This document shows, piece by piece, positions 8,636 through 17,383 of a stretch of 64,000 nucleotides of DNA. Both the position numbers and the translations under genes were made by a program. The notes beneath the pieces were generated by a model that ran no database searches, had not been told where the DNA came from, and saw nothing but the letters and a program-made list of their open reading frames with translations. Origin of the DNA: Myxococcales bacterium (GTDB taxonomy: Bacteria; Myxococcota_A; Polyangia; Polyangiales; Polyangiaceae). Numbering within the stretch: position 1 is the first letter of the stretch; each line of letters begins with the position of its first letter. The stretch is from assembly GCA_016720545.1 (NCBI GenBank), contig JADKKK010000011.1, positions 62,001 through 126,000 of the forward strand, read 5' to 3'.

Positions 8636-8899
8636 CCGCCGACCCTAACCCGAACGGGCCGCCCGCGGGCGCGCACAATCCCAAAAAAACTGACTCTTCT
8701 CGCGCTTTTGCGGCCATAGTCGCCCGGGCGCAACGAGTGTGCCATCTCCGCCGATCCTCTCGCTGCGGCAGGTGGCCTCGTCGCTGCGATCCTCAGACTA
8801 CACCTCACACTACAAGATAGGCTTCCGGCGCTCGCTCCGCGGGCACCCGCCTCGCGTCGATCTCGACGGAAGCTGACACACTCATTTCGACCGGGCGCC

Positions 8900-10348
8900 T
8901 TACTTCTTCGCCGCGGCCTCTTTCGCGGCCTTCATGCGCCCGCGGAGCTTCGCCGCGTAGCCCTCTTTGTTCTCTTGCTTCACGCGCGCTATCGCGAGGG
9001 CGTCCGCGGGCACCGACTTGGTCACCGTGGTGCCCGTGGCCACGTAGGCGCCTTCGCCCACCGTGACGGGGGCGACGAGCTGCGAGTCGCTGCCAATGAA
9101 CGCGCCGGCGCCGATGGTGGTCGTGTGCTTCTGGAAGCCGTCGTAGTTGCAGAAGATGGTGCCCGCGCCGATGTTCGCGCCCGCGCCGATGACGCCGTCG
9201 CCGAGGTAGGCGAGGTGGTTCGCCTTCGCGCCCTTCGCCATGGTGGTCTTCTTGGTCTCGACGAAGTTGCCGACGTGGGCCTCCTCCCCGATCGTGCTCT
9301 CGGGCCGGAGGTGCGAGAACGGGCCGATCTGGGCGCCCGCGCCGATGCTCGAGCGGGTCGCCACGGTGTACGGCTTCAGGTGTGCGCCGGCCTCGACGAC
9401 CACGTCGGTGAGCACGCAGCCCACGTCGATGACGGCGCCGGCTCCCACGCGCGTCGCGCCGCGGAGGACCGCGTACGACTCGACGACGGCGTCGCGCTCG
9501 ACCACCACGCCGGAGTCGACGCGGGCGCCCTCGCGGACGGTCACGCCCTCGAGGCGGAGCCGCCGGAGGATACGCGCCTGCAGCTGCTCCTCCGCCGCGC
9601 AGAGCTGCGTGCGGTCGTTGACGCCCTCCATCACGTCGGCGCGAGAGGCCACACCGACGACCCGCTTGCCCGAGCTGGCCGCGAACGAGACGATGTCGGT
9701 GAGGTAGTACTCGTTCTGCGCGTTGTTGGTCGTGAGGCTGCCCAGCGCGTCCGACAGGAACGAGAGGCTCGACGCGTAGATGCCTGGGTTTATCTCGCGT
9801 ACCGCGCGCTCGTCGTCGGTCTTCAGGTCCTTCTGCTCGCGGATCTCGACGATCTGCCCGGTGGGGTCACGCAGCACCCGGCCGTATCCCTGCGGGTTGT
9901 CGATGGAGCAGGTGGCGAGGGCGAGCCCGGCGAGCGGATCGGCGTCGAGCTTCTCGGCGACCGCGCGCACGTCGGGCCCCGAGAGCAGCGGCACGTCGCC
10001 GTAGAACAAGAGCACCCGCTCGGTGTCGGGCAGCCCCTCGAGCACCGCCGCGAGGCCGGCGCGCGCGGCGTCGCCGGTGCCGCGCTGCTCGACCTGAAGC
10101 GCCGTGCGCACGCGATCGCCGAACGCCTCGGCGAGCGCCGCCTCGACCTGCTGGCGCCCATGCCCGACGACCACGACCACGTCGTGGCAGCCCGCGTCGA
10201 ACGCCGCCTGCACCGGGTAGTACACGAGCGGCTTGCCGCAGATGCGGTGGAGCACCTTGGGCAGCGCGCTCTTCATGCGCGTGCCCTGCCCCGCGGCGAG
10301 GATGATGGCGGTGGTCTTGACCTGAAGGACCTGAAGCGGTTCGCTCAT
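8900..10348 (-). CDS. glmU: Bifunctional GlmU: UDP-GlcNAc pyrophosphorylase / GlcN-1-P acetyltransferase
   Basis: GlmU makes UDP-N-acetylglucosamine for peptidoglycan and LPS: it acetylates glucosamine-1-phosphate, then transfers UMP. The N-terminal uridylyltransferase carries the signature LAAGQGTRMKS followed by LPKVLH. The C-terminal half (about residues 265-470) is a left-handed beta-helix of hexapeptide repeats (GAGAVIDVG, GAGANIGAGTIFCNYDG). The Lys/Ala-rich tail makes it slightly longer than the usual 456 residues. The ATG at 10348 has GGAG at a proper distance; an upstream in-frame start at 10378 would only add a short unlikely leader. Confidence 0.95.
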   Translation of the reverse strand: MSEPLQVLQVKTTAIILAAGQGTRMKSALPKVLHRICGKPLVYYPVQAAFDAGCHDVVVVVGHGRQQVEAALAEAFGDRVRTALQVEQRGTGDAARAGLAAVLEGLPDTERVLLFYGDVPLLSGPDVRAVAEKLDADPLAGLALATCSIDNPQGYGRVLRDPTGQIVEIREQKDLKTDDERAVREINPGIYASSLSFLSDALGSLTTNNAQNEYYLTDIVSFAASSGKRVVGVASRADVMEGVNDRTQLCAAEEQLQARILRRLRLEGVTVREGARVDSGVVVERDAVVESYAVLRGATRVGAGAVIDVGCVLTDVVVEAGAHLKPYTVATRSSIGAGAQIGPFSHLRPESTIGEEAHVGNFVETKKTTMAKGAKANHLAYLGDGVIGAGANIGAGTIFCNYDGFQKHTTTIGAGAFIGSDSQLVAPVTVGEGAYVATGTTVTKSVPADALAIARVKQENKEGYAAKLRGRMKAAKEAAAKK

Positions 10349-10593
10349 CGGGGGCTCCGTCGTGGCCGCGCACCGCACGTTCGCGGCGAGGCTCGCGTAC
10401 GGTAGACCCGTTCAAGCCCATCCGAAAGCCCTTGCTTTCCGCGTAGTCCGTGAACTTAACGCGTCGCATAAACGACATGACGCAGCGCGTGCTCGCTCGC
10501 TCCCGCGGGCCGCTTCGACCACAATGAGGCGCGAGACCGCTGGCGCGGCGCGCATTCCGCGATCGCCCAAGCGGACGCGGAGGCCTCCGATCC

Positions 10594-13500
10594 ATGCGTG
10601 TCGAACCCAAGCCCGGCGAGAGCACCCGCTCGCCCGCGAAAGCCCCCGCCGCAGCCCCCGCCCGCGTTGCAGGCCGCGCGCCCGCGCGCCCGCTCGCCCG
10701 CTCGCTCCGAGGCGTCGGGCTCGGCGGGCTCGTGCTTGGGGCCATGGCGTGCGGCGATTTCGACACGTCGCGCACCACCCCCGTGCGCGCGAGCCTCGGC
10801 ACCGAGATGTACGGCGTGCTCTGCGATCGCGTCGGAGCGCAGGCGCTGCGCGAAGACCTGAACGGCGCGTCGTTCCGCGGGCTGTGCCACAAGACCAACG
10901 GCAAGTTCACCGACAAGGTCGACACGACCAAGCTCCCGGCCCTCCTGGTCAGCGGCAAGGACGTGTCCGGCAAGCCGGTCCCCGCCGACAAGCAGCGCGC
11001 GGCCCGCGCGTACGCGATCGCCCGCGTGGAGAGCTTCGCCCGCCGTCGCGACGACCTCATCGAGGCGTTCGACGCGACCTTCCCGGACGCCGTGATTCCG
11101 GTGAAGGACCTCGCGAACCCGGACCCGAAGAGGTCGTGCAACGCGCCGCAGAAGAGCGGCGAAGGGAAGCTGAACGACGAGCTCGCGCGGATGCTCGGCC
11201 AGATGGCCGACCTGTACCTCGACGGCACGTTGCCGCAGTCGACCCAGTCGCTCGCGAAGGTCATCAACGCGTTCCGCGAGTCGGAGGAGGCCCAGGTCGC
11301 GTGGGCCCGCCTCGGCGCACGCCGGGGCTACCGCCCGAACGAGGTCGCGCTGGGCGCTGCGCGGCCCATGGCGGGTTACCCGCGCCTGCGCGATCTCGCG
11401 AACACCGCGCTCAACGTGATGTCCGCGGACTCGAAGCCTTACGAGGGCGCGAAGGTCCCGGGGTTGCCGCGAGCGCTCGTGCCGGGGGCCGCCAACGCCC
11501 AGTTCAACAAGATGCTCGAGGTGGCGCAGAAGGAAATGTTCCACATGACGGCCGACCCGCTGTCGGCGCCGCTCACGGCCACCACCGACGCGCAGCTGGG
11601 GCGCGCGGTGCTGTCGCGCCCGCGTGACTCGATGGAGATCGTCGAGACCGTGATGCTCACGAGCGACCCTTTGTTTGGTGGCGGCCCGCCCAGGTACATC
11701 GTGCGGCGCGACGCGCGAGGCTTCGCCGCGCTGGCGGGGCCCGCGGGCGCGCCCTTCGTCGACGCCAACGGCGACAAGCTCCCCGACGTGGACGACCTCG
11801 GCCAGTTCGTGACGAGCAACGGCGCGCTGGCGCCCTCGCCCTTCTACTACCCCGGCGGAGAGGTCACGACGCCGCGCGACCCGTCCGGGCGCGCCGTGGT
11901 CGGCAACAGCCTGCTCTACTCCTATGTAGACACGAGCCACACCTTCGCGGCGCAGATGCTCGCCGACATGCGCCCGCTCATGAACCCGGACGCGACCCAG
12001 AGCCACGAGACCGTGATGGACGCCGTGGCCGGCGCCTACGTCGCGATGGGCGCGCGCGACGGCAAGCCGGCGAGCAAGCGCGACTTCCCGAGCGGTCCGG
12101 TGCAGTACGACAGGTTCCAGGCCGAGACCTCGCCCATGCTCGACCTCGTGTACGGCCTGCTCGTCGCGCTCGGCGACAAGAACGCCGACGAGGTGCTGCA
12201 GCTCACGCGGTCGCTCTTCATCGACAAGAACGCGGAGATCGCGCGCACCGTGGGCGCGCTCCTCACGGCCCAGGAGAGCGCGAAGGCGCCCGAGTACGAC
12301 GGCGCGAAGATCCCTGCCAACTCGGTCTTCTGGGACGAGGTGCTCGACGTCGCCGCGAAGATCGCGAAGGAGCCCGGCCTCCTCGAGGACCTGATGGCCG
12401 CCATGGCCAACGAGAAGACCTCGCAGCTCGGCGCCGCGATGGCGAACTTCGCCAAGTACAAAGACCGCATCAGCTACAACCGCGACAACATCAACGGTCC
12501 GGCGTTCAACGTGACCACGCGCTCGACGACCGAGATGAAGACTCCGGTCGATCGGGGGCAGAAGATCACAGGCGACAACCGGAGCGCGCTGCAGAAATTC
12601 CTGCAAGCCGTGGCCGACACGGCGGGCGTGGCCATGTGCAACCGCAAGGACGGCAAGGCGCACGCGAAGCTCGGCATCGAGCTCACGATCCCGACCGACA
12701 ACATCCTCTTCGCGTTCGAGGACGCGGCCGACCGGGCGAACGGCTTCCGCGAGTGCCGCGCGCTCAAGATCACCGACATGGCCCAGTTCTACCTGGGCGC
12801 GATCTCCGGGCTGCCCGGCAAGGGAGTGCTCTACCTGCGCGACGGGCTGATGCGGGACGGCGCGCTGGGGATCGGCGCGACGGCGGCGAACGTGAGCCTC
12901 ATCGAGGACGCCTCCGGCCTGAAGGGCTTCTGGACCGGCCCCGACGCGCGCGAGCTCCGCCCTACTCCCACGTGGCTGAACCGCCTCGTGCACTTCGACT
13001 TCAACGACACGAAGAACGCCAAGTCGAAGCTCTTCATCAGCGATCTCAACGGCGAGCACATCGGCTCGGCGATCTGCCCCGAGCGGGTGATCCCCGATCC
13101 GTGCAAGGGCAACTCGGGGTGCGGGCCCGGCGCCGCCGTCGCGCCCGACGGCATGGTCCGCGGCCTGCGCTCGTGCAAGGAAGGCGACTGGTTCGACCAG
13201 CGCGACCGCGACGCGCTGTTCGTGCTCGAGCACTTCGGGTTTTACGACGCCATGCAGCCCACCGTCGCCGCCTTCGTGGGCAAGAACCGCGAGGACCTCT
13301 TCGTCGAGCTGTCGGTCATCATGAGCCGGCACTACGCGAACGCCGACGCGTCGGCGTCCGAATGCGAGGTGGCTCCGGGCAAGAGCTGCGTCCGCGACAA
13401 CCTCGTGTCGTACGAGCCGCTGCTCTCGAACGTGTTCGCGCAGGACGTGCTCCCGGCCGTGGTGGCGCTCTCGAAGGAGCTCAACTCCATGCTCGTGAAG

Positions 13501-14622
13501 CGGTGCACGGCGACCGACCCGACCACGAAGGCCTGCACCAAAACCGAGACCGTGACCGGCACGCAGGTGTTGGCCGCCGCGACGCGCTCCCTCCTGTCGC
13601 CGGATCTCGCCAAGACGAGCGGCCTCAAGAACCGCCGCGGCGATGTCACGGGCCTTCGGAATGATGGCTCAAAAACCCCACAAGTTACGCCAATTTACCT
13701 CATCACGAACGCGCTCTCGGCCATCGACAAGACCTTCGCCGACTACGACGTGGCGCACCCCGAAGAGAAGGGCGAGCGGCTCGTGCGGTGGCGCCGCGCG
13801 CGCTCGCAGCTCGTCGACCAGTTCGTCAGCGTGACCGGCAAGGGGACAAGCTCGAAGTTCGCGAACCCCACGCTGAGCAAGCTCACGCCGGTCATCACCG
13901 AGCTGCTCCGGTCCCAGCTCTACGCGCGCTGCCCGCGCTCGTTCTCACCGCCGTACGAGCGGTGCGCGTGGATCCAAGACGATCTGCCCAAGAAGATGAG
14001 CGACGCGGTGGGCGGCCCGTCGTTCGCCACCGCGATGGACCTCACCGACGCGCTCCGCAAGGACGAGCCGGCCCGCAAGGAGCTGCAGACGCTCATGCAG
14101 TACCTCATGGACGAGGCCTCCAAGAACGACGCGCTCCAGGCGACGCTCGCCTCCGCGACCGACGTCGCGCAGGTGCTGAAGGACGAGCAGAACCTCGTGC
14201 CGTTCATCCGCGTGCTCTCCACGGCGATGGCCCCCACGAAGAAAGACGCGAAGGGCGATGTGCTCGAGAAGGGCCTCATCGACGCGCAGTCGGCGCTGCT
14301 CGCCAAGATGGCGGGCCGCGCGCTCGACACGGACGGCACGGAGATTTGCGCGCGCGAGATCGATCCGAACCAGGTGATCACCGTCGTGCTGGGCAAGCTC
14401 GTGACGCCGCTCCCTGGTGGGCCGCAGAAGGGCAAGACGCCGCTCGAGGTCATGATCGACGCGATCGCGGAGGTGAACCGCCTCGACCCCACGCGCCCCC
14501 CCGAGGAGCGCCTCGCGAACCCCGACTACCGCAACATTTCGGACAACGTGTCCGACTTCCTTCTGAACAAGGAGCGCGGGCTCGAGCAGTTCTACGAGGT
14601 CGTGCGCAACGGGGTGCGCTGA
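10594..14622 (+). CDS. Very large putative lipoprotein of unknown function
   Basis: The 1342-residue product has a basic leader and a hydrophobic stretch ending LVLGAMACGDF, a plausible lipobox at about residue 53. It is therefore probably an outer-membrane or periplasmic lipoprotein. The mature protein is rich in helical segments with scattered cysteines (for example CTATDPTTKAC and CARE) and no low-complexity region. Recognisable catalytic motifs are absent. A GGAGG block lies about ten bases before the ATG. The downstream FadL-like porin gene starts about 110 bp later on the same strand, which suggests a joint role at the outer membrane. Codon use looks the same as in the neighbours. I could not assign a family. 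Confidence 0.75.
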   Translation: MRVEPKPGESTRSPAKAPAAAPARVAGRAPARPLARSLRGVGLGGLVLGAMACGDFDTSRTTPVRASLGTEMYGVLCDRVGAQALREDLNGASFRGLCHKTNGKFTDKVDTTKLPALLVSGKDVSGKPVPADKQRAARAYAIARVESFARRRDDLIEAFDATFPDAVIPVKDLANPDPKRSCNAPQKSGEGKLNDELARMLGQMADLYLDGTLPQSTQSLAKVINAFRESEEAQVAWARLGARRGYRPNEVALGAARPMAGYPRLRDLANTALNVMSADSKPYEGAKVPGLPRALVPGAANAQFNKMLEVAQKEMFHMTADPLSAPLTATTDAQLGRAVLSRPRDSMEIVETVMLTSDPLFGGGPPRYIVRRDARGFAALAGPAGAPFVDANGDKLPDVDDLGQFVTSNGALAPSPFYYPGGEVTTPRDPSGRAVVGNSLLYSYVDTSHTFAAQMLADMRPLMNPDATQSHETVMDAVAGAYVAMGARDGKPASKRDFPSGPVQYDRFQAETSPMLDLVYGLLVALGDKNADEVLQLTRSLFIDKNAEIARTVGALLTAQESAKAPEYDGAKIPANSVFWDEVLDVAAKIAKEPGLLEDLMAAMANEKTSQLGAAMANFAKYKDRISYNRDNINGPAFNVTTRSTTEMKTPVDRGQKITGDNRSALQKFLQAVADTAGVAMCNRKDGKAHAKLGIELTIPTDNILFAFEDAADRANGFRECRALKITDMAQFYLGAISGLPGKGVLYLRDGLMRDGALGIGATAANVSLIEDASGLKGFWTGPDARELRPTPTWLNRLVHFDFNDTKNAKSKLFISDLNGEHIGSAICPERVIPDPCKGNSGCGPGAAVAPDGMVRGLRSCKEGDWFDQRDRDALFVLEHFGFYDAMQPTVAAFVGKNREDLFVELSVIMSRHYANADASASECEVAPGKSCVRDNLVSYEPLLSNVFAQDVLPAVVALSKELNSMLVKRCTATDPTTKACTKTETVTGTQVLAAATRSLLSPDLAKTSGLKNRRGDVTGLRNDGSKTPQVTPIYLITNALSAIDKTFADYDVAHPEEKGERLVRWRRARSQLVDQFVSVTGKGTSSKFANPTLSKLTPVITELLRSQLYARCPRSFSPPYERCAWIQDDLPKKMSDAVGGPSFATAMDLTDALRKDEPARKELQTLMQYLMDEASKNDALQATLASATDVAQVLKDEQNLVPFIRVLSTAMAPTKKDAKGDVLEKGLIDAQSALLAKMAGRALDTDGTEICAREIDPNQVITVVLGKLVTPLPGGPQKGKTPLEVMIDAIAEVNRLDPTRPPEERLANPDYRNISDNVSDFLLNKERGLEQFYEVVRNGVR

Positions 14623-14733
14623 CCTCTCACCCGCCCACTTGACCACGCGCCCGACCGCGAGCCGCGACCACGACGCGCGGGCGCGTGGGGTGGCGGTCCT
14701 TTTCGCTCCCCCAACGTGCCGACCCCGGCGACA

Positions 14734-16227
14734 ATGACCGCAAGCATGCCCCCCATCCTCCAACGACACCGCACGCGGACGCGCGCTCTGCGAGCGGCCA
14801 CGGTCTTCGCGGCGGCTTGGGCGAGCGTGAGCGCGATCGCGACCGCGACCGACGCCCACGCGGCGGGCCTCTATTTCTCCGACCGCGGTGTGCGATCCGT
14901 GGGCCGCGGCGGCGCGTTCGTCGCGGGCGCCGACGACCTCGGCGCGGTGTGGTCGAACCCGGCCGGCCTCGCCGACGCGGGCACGAGCATCTTGCTCGAC
15001 AGCACCTGGCTGAACTTCTCGACCGAGTTCAAGCGCCGCACGCAGGTGGTCGACGCGAGCGGCACCGTGCGCGTGTACGAGTACCCCACGGTGAAGGGCT
15101 CCACGCCGTTCCTGCCCATCCCCACGATCGCCGGCTCGTACGCCTTCGGCGACAAGAAGCAGTACACGCTCGCGGGCGCGATCCTCGCCCCGTACGTGCC
15201 CATCGCCACCTACCCCGCCACCATCGACGGCCAGCCCTCGCCATCGCGGTACTCGCTGCTCTCGATGGACGGCTCCGCGCTCGTGCAGCTCGGCGGCTAC
15301 TTCGCGTGGAAGCCGATCCCAGAGGTGCGCATCGGCGCCGGCGTGGACGTGCTGGTAGGCAAGTTCGCCTCCACGGTCGTGTTCAACGCCAACCCGGCCG
15401 ACCGCCTCATCGGCGCCCCCGAGGACCCGAACTACGACGCCACCTCGCAGCTCAGCGCGGGCCCCATCTTCGCGCCAAGCGGCGGCCTCGGCGCCGTGTT
15501 CGAACCCGAGGAGCACGTGCGCATCGGCGTGTCCGGGCACCTCCCGTTCTGGATCTCGGCGCCGGCGACCCTGAAGGTGCGCCTCCCCACGGCGGCCCCG
15601 TTCGACCGCGCCAAGCAGGACGGCGACGAGGGCAACGTCAAATTTCGCCTGCCCGGCACCCTGCGCGCGGGCGTCGAGTTTCGTCAGAAGCTCGGCAACG
15701 AGAAGCAGGTGCGCATCGAGGCCGCGTACGTGCGCGAGTTCTGGTCGGCGCACGACAGCATCGACATCACCCCCAACAACATGTCGCTGCGTGACGTGAC
15801 CGGCTTCCCGACGCCGTTCAAGGTCGCGCCCATCTCCTTGCCTCGGAACTTCCAGGACTCGAACTCGGTGCGCTTGGGCGGCGAGTTCACCTTCAAGGAG
15901 CCGCTCTACAACTACCGCACGGCGCTCCGCGCGGGCATCTCCTACGAGACCTCGGCCATCCCCACCGAGTGGGTGTCGCCGCTCACGGTCGACACGAACA
16001 AGGTCCAGGTCGGCGGGGGCGCGGGGCTCTACATCGGGAAGTGGCGGCTCGACGCGGCGTTCTCGTACATCTTCGCGCCCGACGTGGAGGTCGACCCGGC
16101 CACCGCGATGGTCCCGCGCGTGAACCCCGTGAAGGGCAATCCCACGGCGAGCGAGGCCGTCAACGGCGGCACGTACACGATCCGCGCGCTCACCCTCGGC
16201 GGCGGCTTGAACTACAAGTTCGACTAG
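14734..16227 (+). CDS. FadL/OMPP1/TodX-family outer-membrane transport protein
   Basis: The protein of about 497 residues has a signal peptide ending near DAHA-AGLYFSD. It then shows the FadL N-terminal signature of a Gly-rich hatch followed by an Asn-Pro-Ala-Gly box (GRGGAFVAGADDLGAVWSNPAGLAD). The rest consists of alternating strands with aromatic girdles and a C-terminal strand ending in NYKFD, as expected for a beta-barrel. FadL proteins move long-chain fatty acids or other hydrophobic molecules across the outer membrane; the substrate here is unknown. In-frame starts exist at 14716 (GTG), 14734 and 14746, and none has a strong ribosome site. Its TAG stop is part of a CTAG that opens a truncated copy of the palindromic element. 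Confidence 0.85.
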   Translation: MTASMPPILQRHRTRTRALRAATVFAAAWASVSAIATATDAHAAGLYFSDRGVRSVGRGGAFVAGADDLGAVWSNPAGLADAGTSILLDSTWLNFSTEFKRRTQVVDASGTVRVYEYPTVKGSTPFLPIPTIAGSYAFGDKKQYTLAGAILAPYVPIATYPATIDGQPSPSRYSLLSMDGSALVQLGGYFAWKPIPEVRIGAGVDVLVGKFASTVVFNANPADRLIGAPEDPNYDATSQLSAGPIFAPSGGLGAVFEPEEHVRIGVSGHLPFWISAPATLKVRLPTAAPFDRAKQDGDEGNVKFRLPGTLRAGVEFRQKLGNEKQVRIEAAYVREFWSAHDSIDITPNNMSLRDVTGFPTPFKVAPISLPRNFQDSNSVRLGGEFTFKEPLYNYRTALRAGISYETSAIPTEWVSPLTVDTNKVQVGGGAGLYIGKWRLDAAFSYIFAPDVEVDPATAMVPRVNPVKGNPTASEAVNGGTYTIRALTLGGGLNYKFD

Positions 16228-16249
16228 TCCCCTGGAGTCGTGGTATCAG
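16224..16249 (+). repeat. Truncated end of the palindromic element, copy 3
   Basis: Twenty bases identical to the left end of the full element (CTAGTCCCCTGGAGTCGTGG) are followed by TATCAG, which matches the element after a four-base deletion. Similarity then stops. The CTAG overlaps the stop codon of the FadL-like gene. The rest of this 160-bp convergent gap (16250-16389) shows no other clear feature. Confidence 0.75.
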
Positions 16250-16389
16250 GCGGGCTGCGGGGGGGCGGGTGGACCGAGCCGGCGAAGGTCACGCGGGACA
16301 GGGGAGCTTGCGGCGGCGGCCCGCGCGGGCCCGTTCGACAGAGAAACGTCGACTGTTGGGCGTGCCGCTCGACGGCGCACCGCCGGGGG

Positions 16390-17262
16390 TCACTCGTGGA
16401 AGTGGAACCACTGCGTGGGGTAGTCGGTCACGAAGGCCGTCATCGCGTCGGCCACGCGCTGGGCCGCGGCCTGCAGGGTCGCCTCGTCCGCGCTGCGCGG
16501 CACGAAGATGGGCTCGCACACGCGCACGTGGTAGCTGCGGAACGCCGCGCGCACACAGAAGAGCGGCACGATCGGCGCGCCCGAGAGCTGGGCCAGCCGC
16601 ACGGGCCCTTGGGGGATGCGCCCCGGCGCGCCGAAGAGCTCGACGTCGAAGGTCTTCATGCCTTGAGGTGTGCGGTCGCACAGCAGGGCGACGATGCCCT
16701 TCTCGCGGAGCGCGCGGAGCAGGGGCAGCGCGGCGAGGGGATCGTCCCCGGCGTGGGCGACCTTCACGCCCGCGCGCTCGCGGACCTCGTCGTGAAACTT
16801 CCGCGCCACCGGGTCCCGCTCGGGCTCCATCACGATCGTCACCTGTGTGCGCACGCGGTCGGCGAAGAGCGCGCCGAGGACGTCCCACCCGCCCGAGTGC
16901 ACGCTCGCGACGATGACGCCACGATCGCGGTCGAGCGCCGCGTACATGTTCTCTTTGCCGTCGACCGTGTGGCTCTGGAACGAGACGCCGTTCTTCGAGC
17001 CGGCGGCGAGCGCCTCGGCGAGCGACGCGGCGTAGGCGGCGAAGGTCCGCGCCGTGTCGACCGTGTCGGCCGCGGGCCCGCGACGACCTCGGACGCGCGT
17101 GAGGTTGCGCTGCACCGCGTGGCGCGCCTCGGGCACCAGCGCCATCGCCGCGAGCGCGATGAGCGGCGGGCTGTAGCGAAGGAGCCAGGTGGGCCCCTTC
17201 GCCGCGCCGAGCAGCGCGAGGCGCCGCCAGAAATAGCCATCGTAGCGGAGGCGTCCTTCCAT
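16390..17262 (-). CDS. LpxL/HtrB-family lysophospholipid acyltransferase
   Basis: The 290-residue protein belongs to the lipid A biosynthesis acyltransferase family, which transfers an acyl chain to lipid A precursors or related lipids at the inner membrane. It starts with a hydrophobic helix (PPLIALAAMALVPE) followed by an arginine-rich stretch, then the catalytic H-x4-D box as HSGGWD (about residues 122-127). Later family blocks are a Pro/Arg-containing segment (LLCDRTPQGM) and the C-terminal PTQWFHFHE, matching the usual QWxWxxRR-like end. It lies alone between two plus-strand genes. The exact acyl acceptor cannot be told from sequence. Confidence 0.85.
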   Translation of the reverse strand: MEGRLRYDGYFWRRLALLGAAKGPTWLLRYSPPLIALAAMALVPEARHAVQRNLTRVRGRRGPAADTVDTARTFAAYAASLAEALAAGSKNGVSFQSHTVDGKENMYAALDRDRGVIVASVHSGGWDVLGALFADRVRTQVTIVMEPERDPVARKFHDEVRERAGVKVAHAGDDPLAALPLLRALREKGIVALLCDRTPQGMKTFDVELFGAPGRIPQGPVRLAQLSGAPIVPLFCVRAAFRSYHVRVCEPIFVPRSADEATLQAAAQRVADAMTAFVTDYPTQWFHFHE

Positions 17263-17383
17263 CGTGAAGTCGGAGGTTTAGCACGCGGGGGCGCGCGTCG
17301 TTCGCCGCGCGCGCGCGCCACCTCGCCCGCGCCTCCGGGCCGAAAGGTTGACCGAGGCGCCTCACAGTGCGAGGAGGTAGGAC

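Noticed and set aside
10456..13332. Long minus-strand frame of 958 codons
   Set aside because: It lies opposite the large lipoprotein gene and is rich in Arg, Gly, Val and His, as expected for an antisense shadow in GC-rich DNA.
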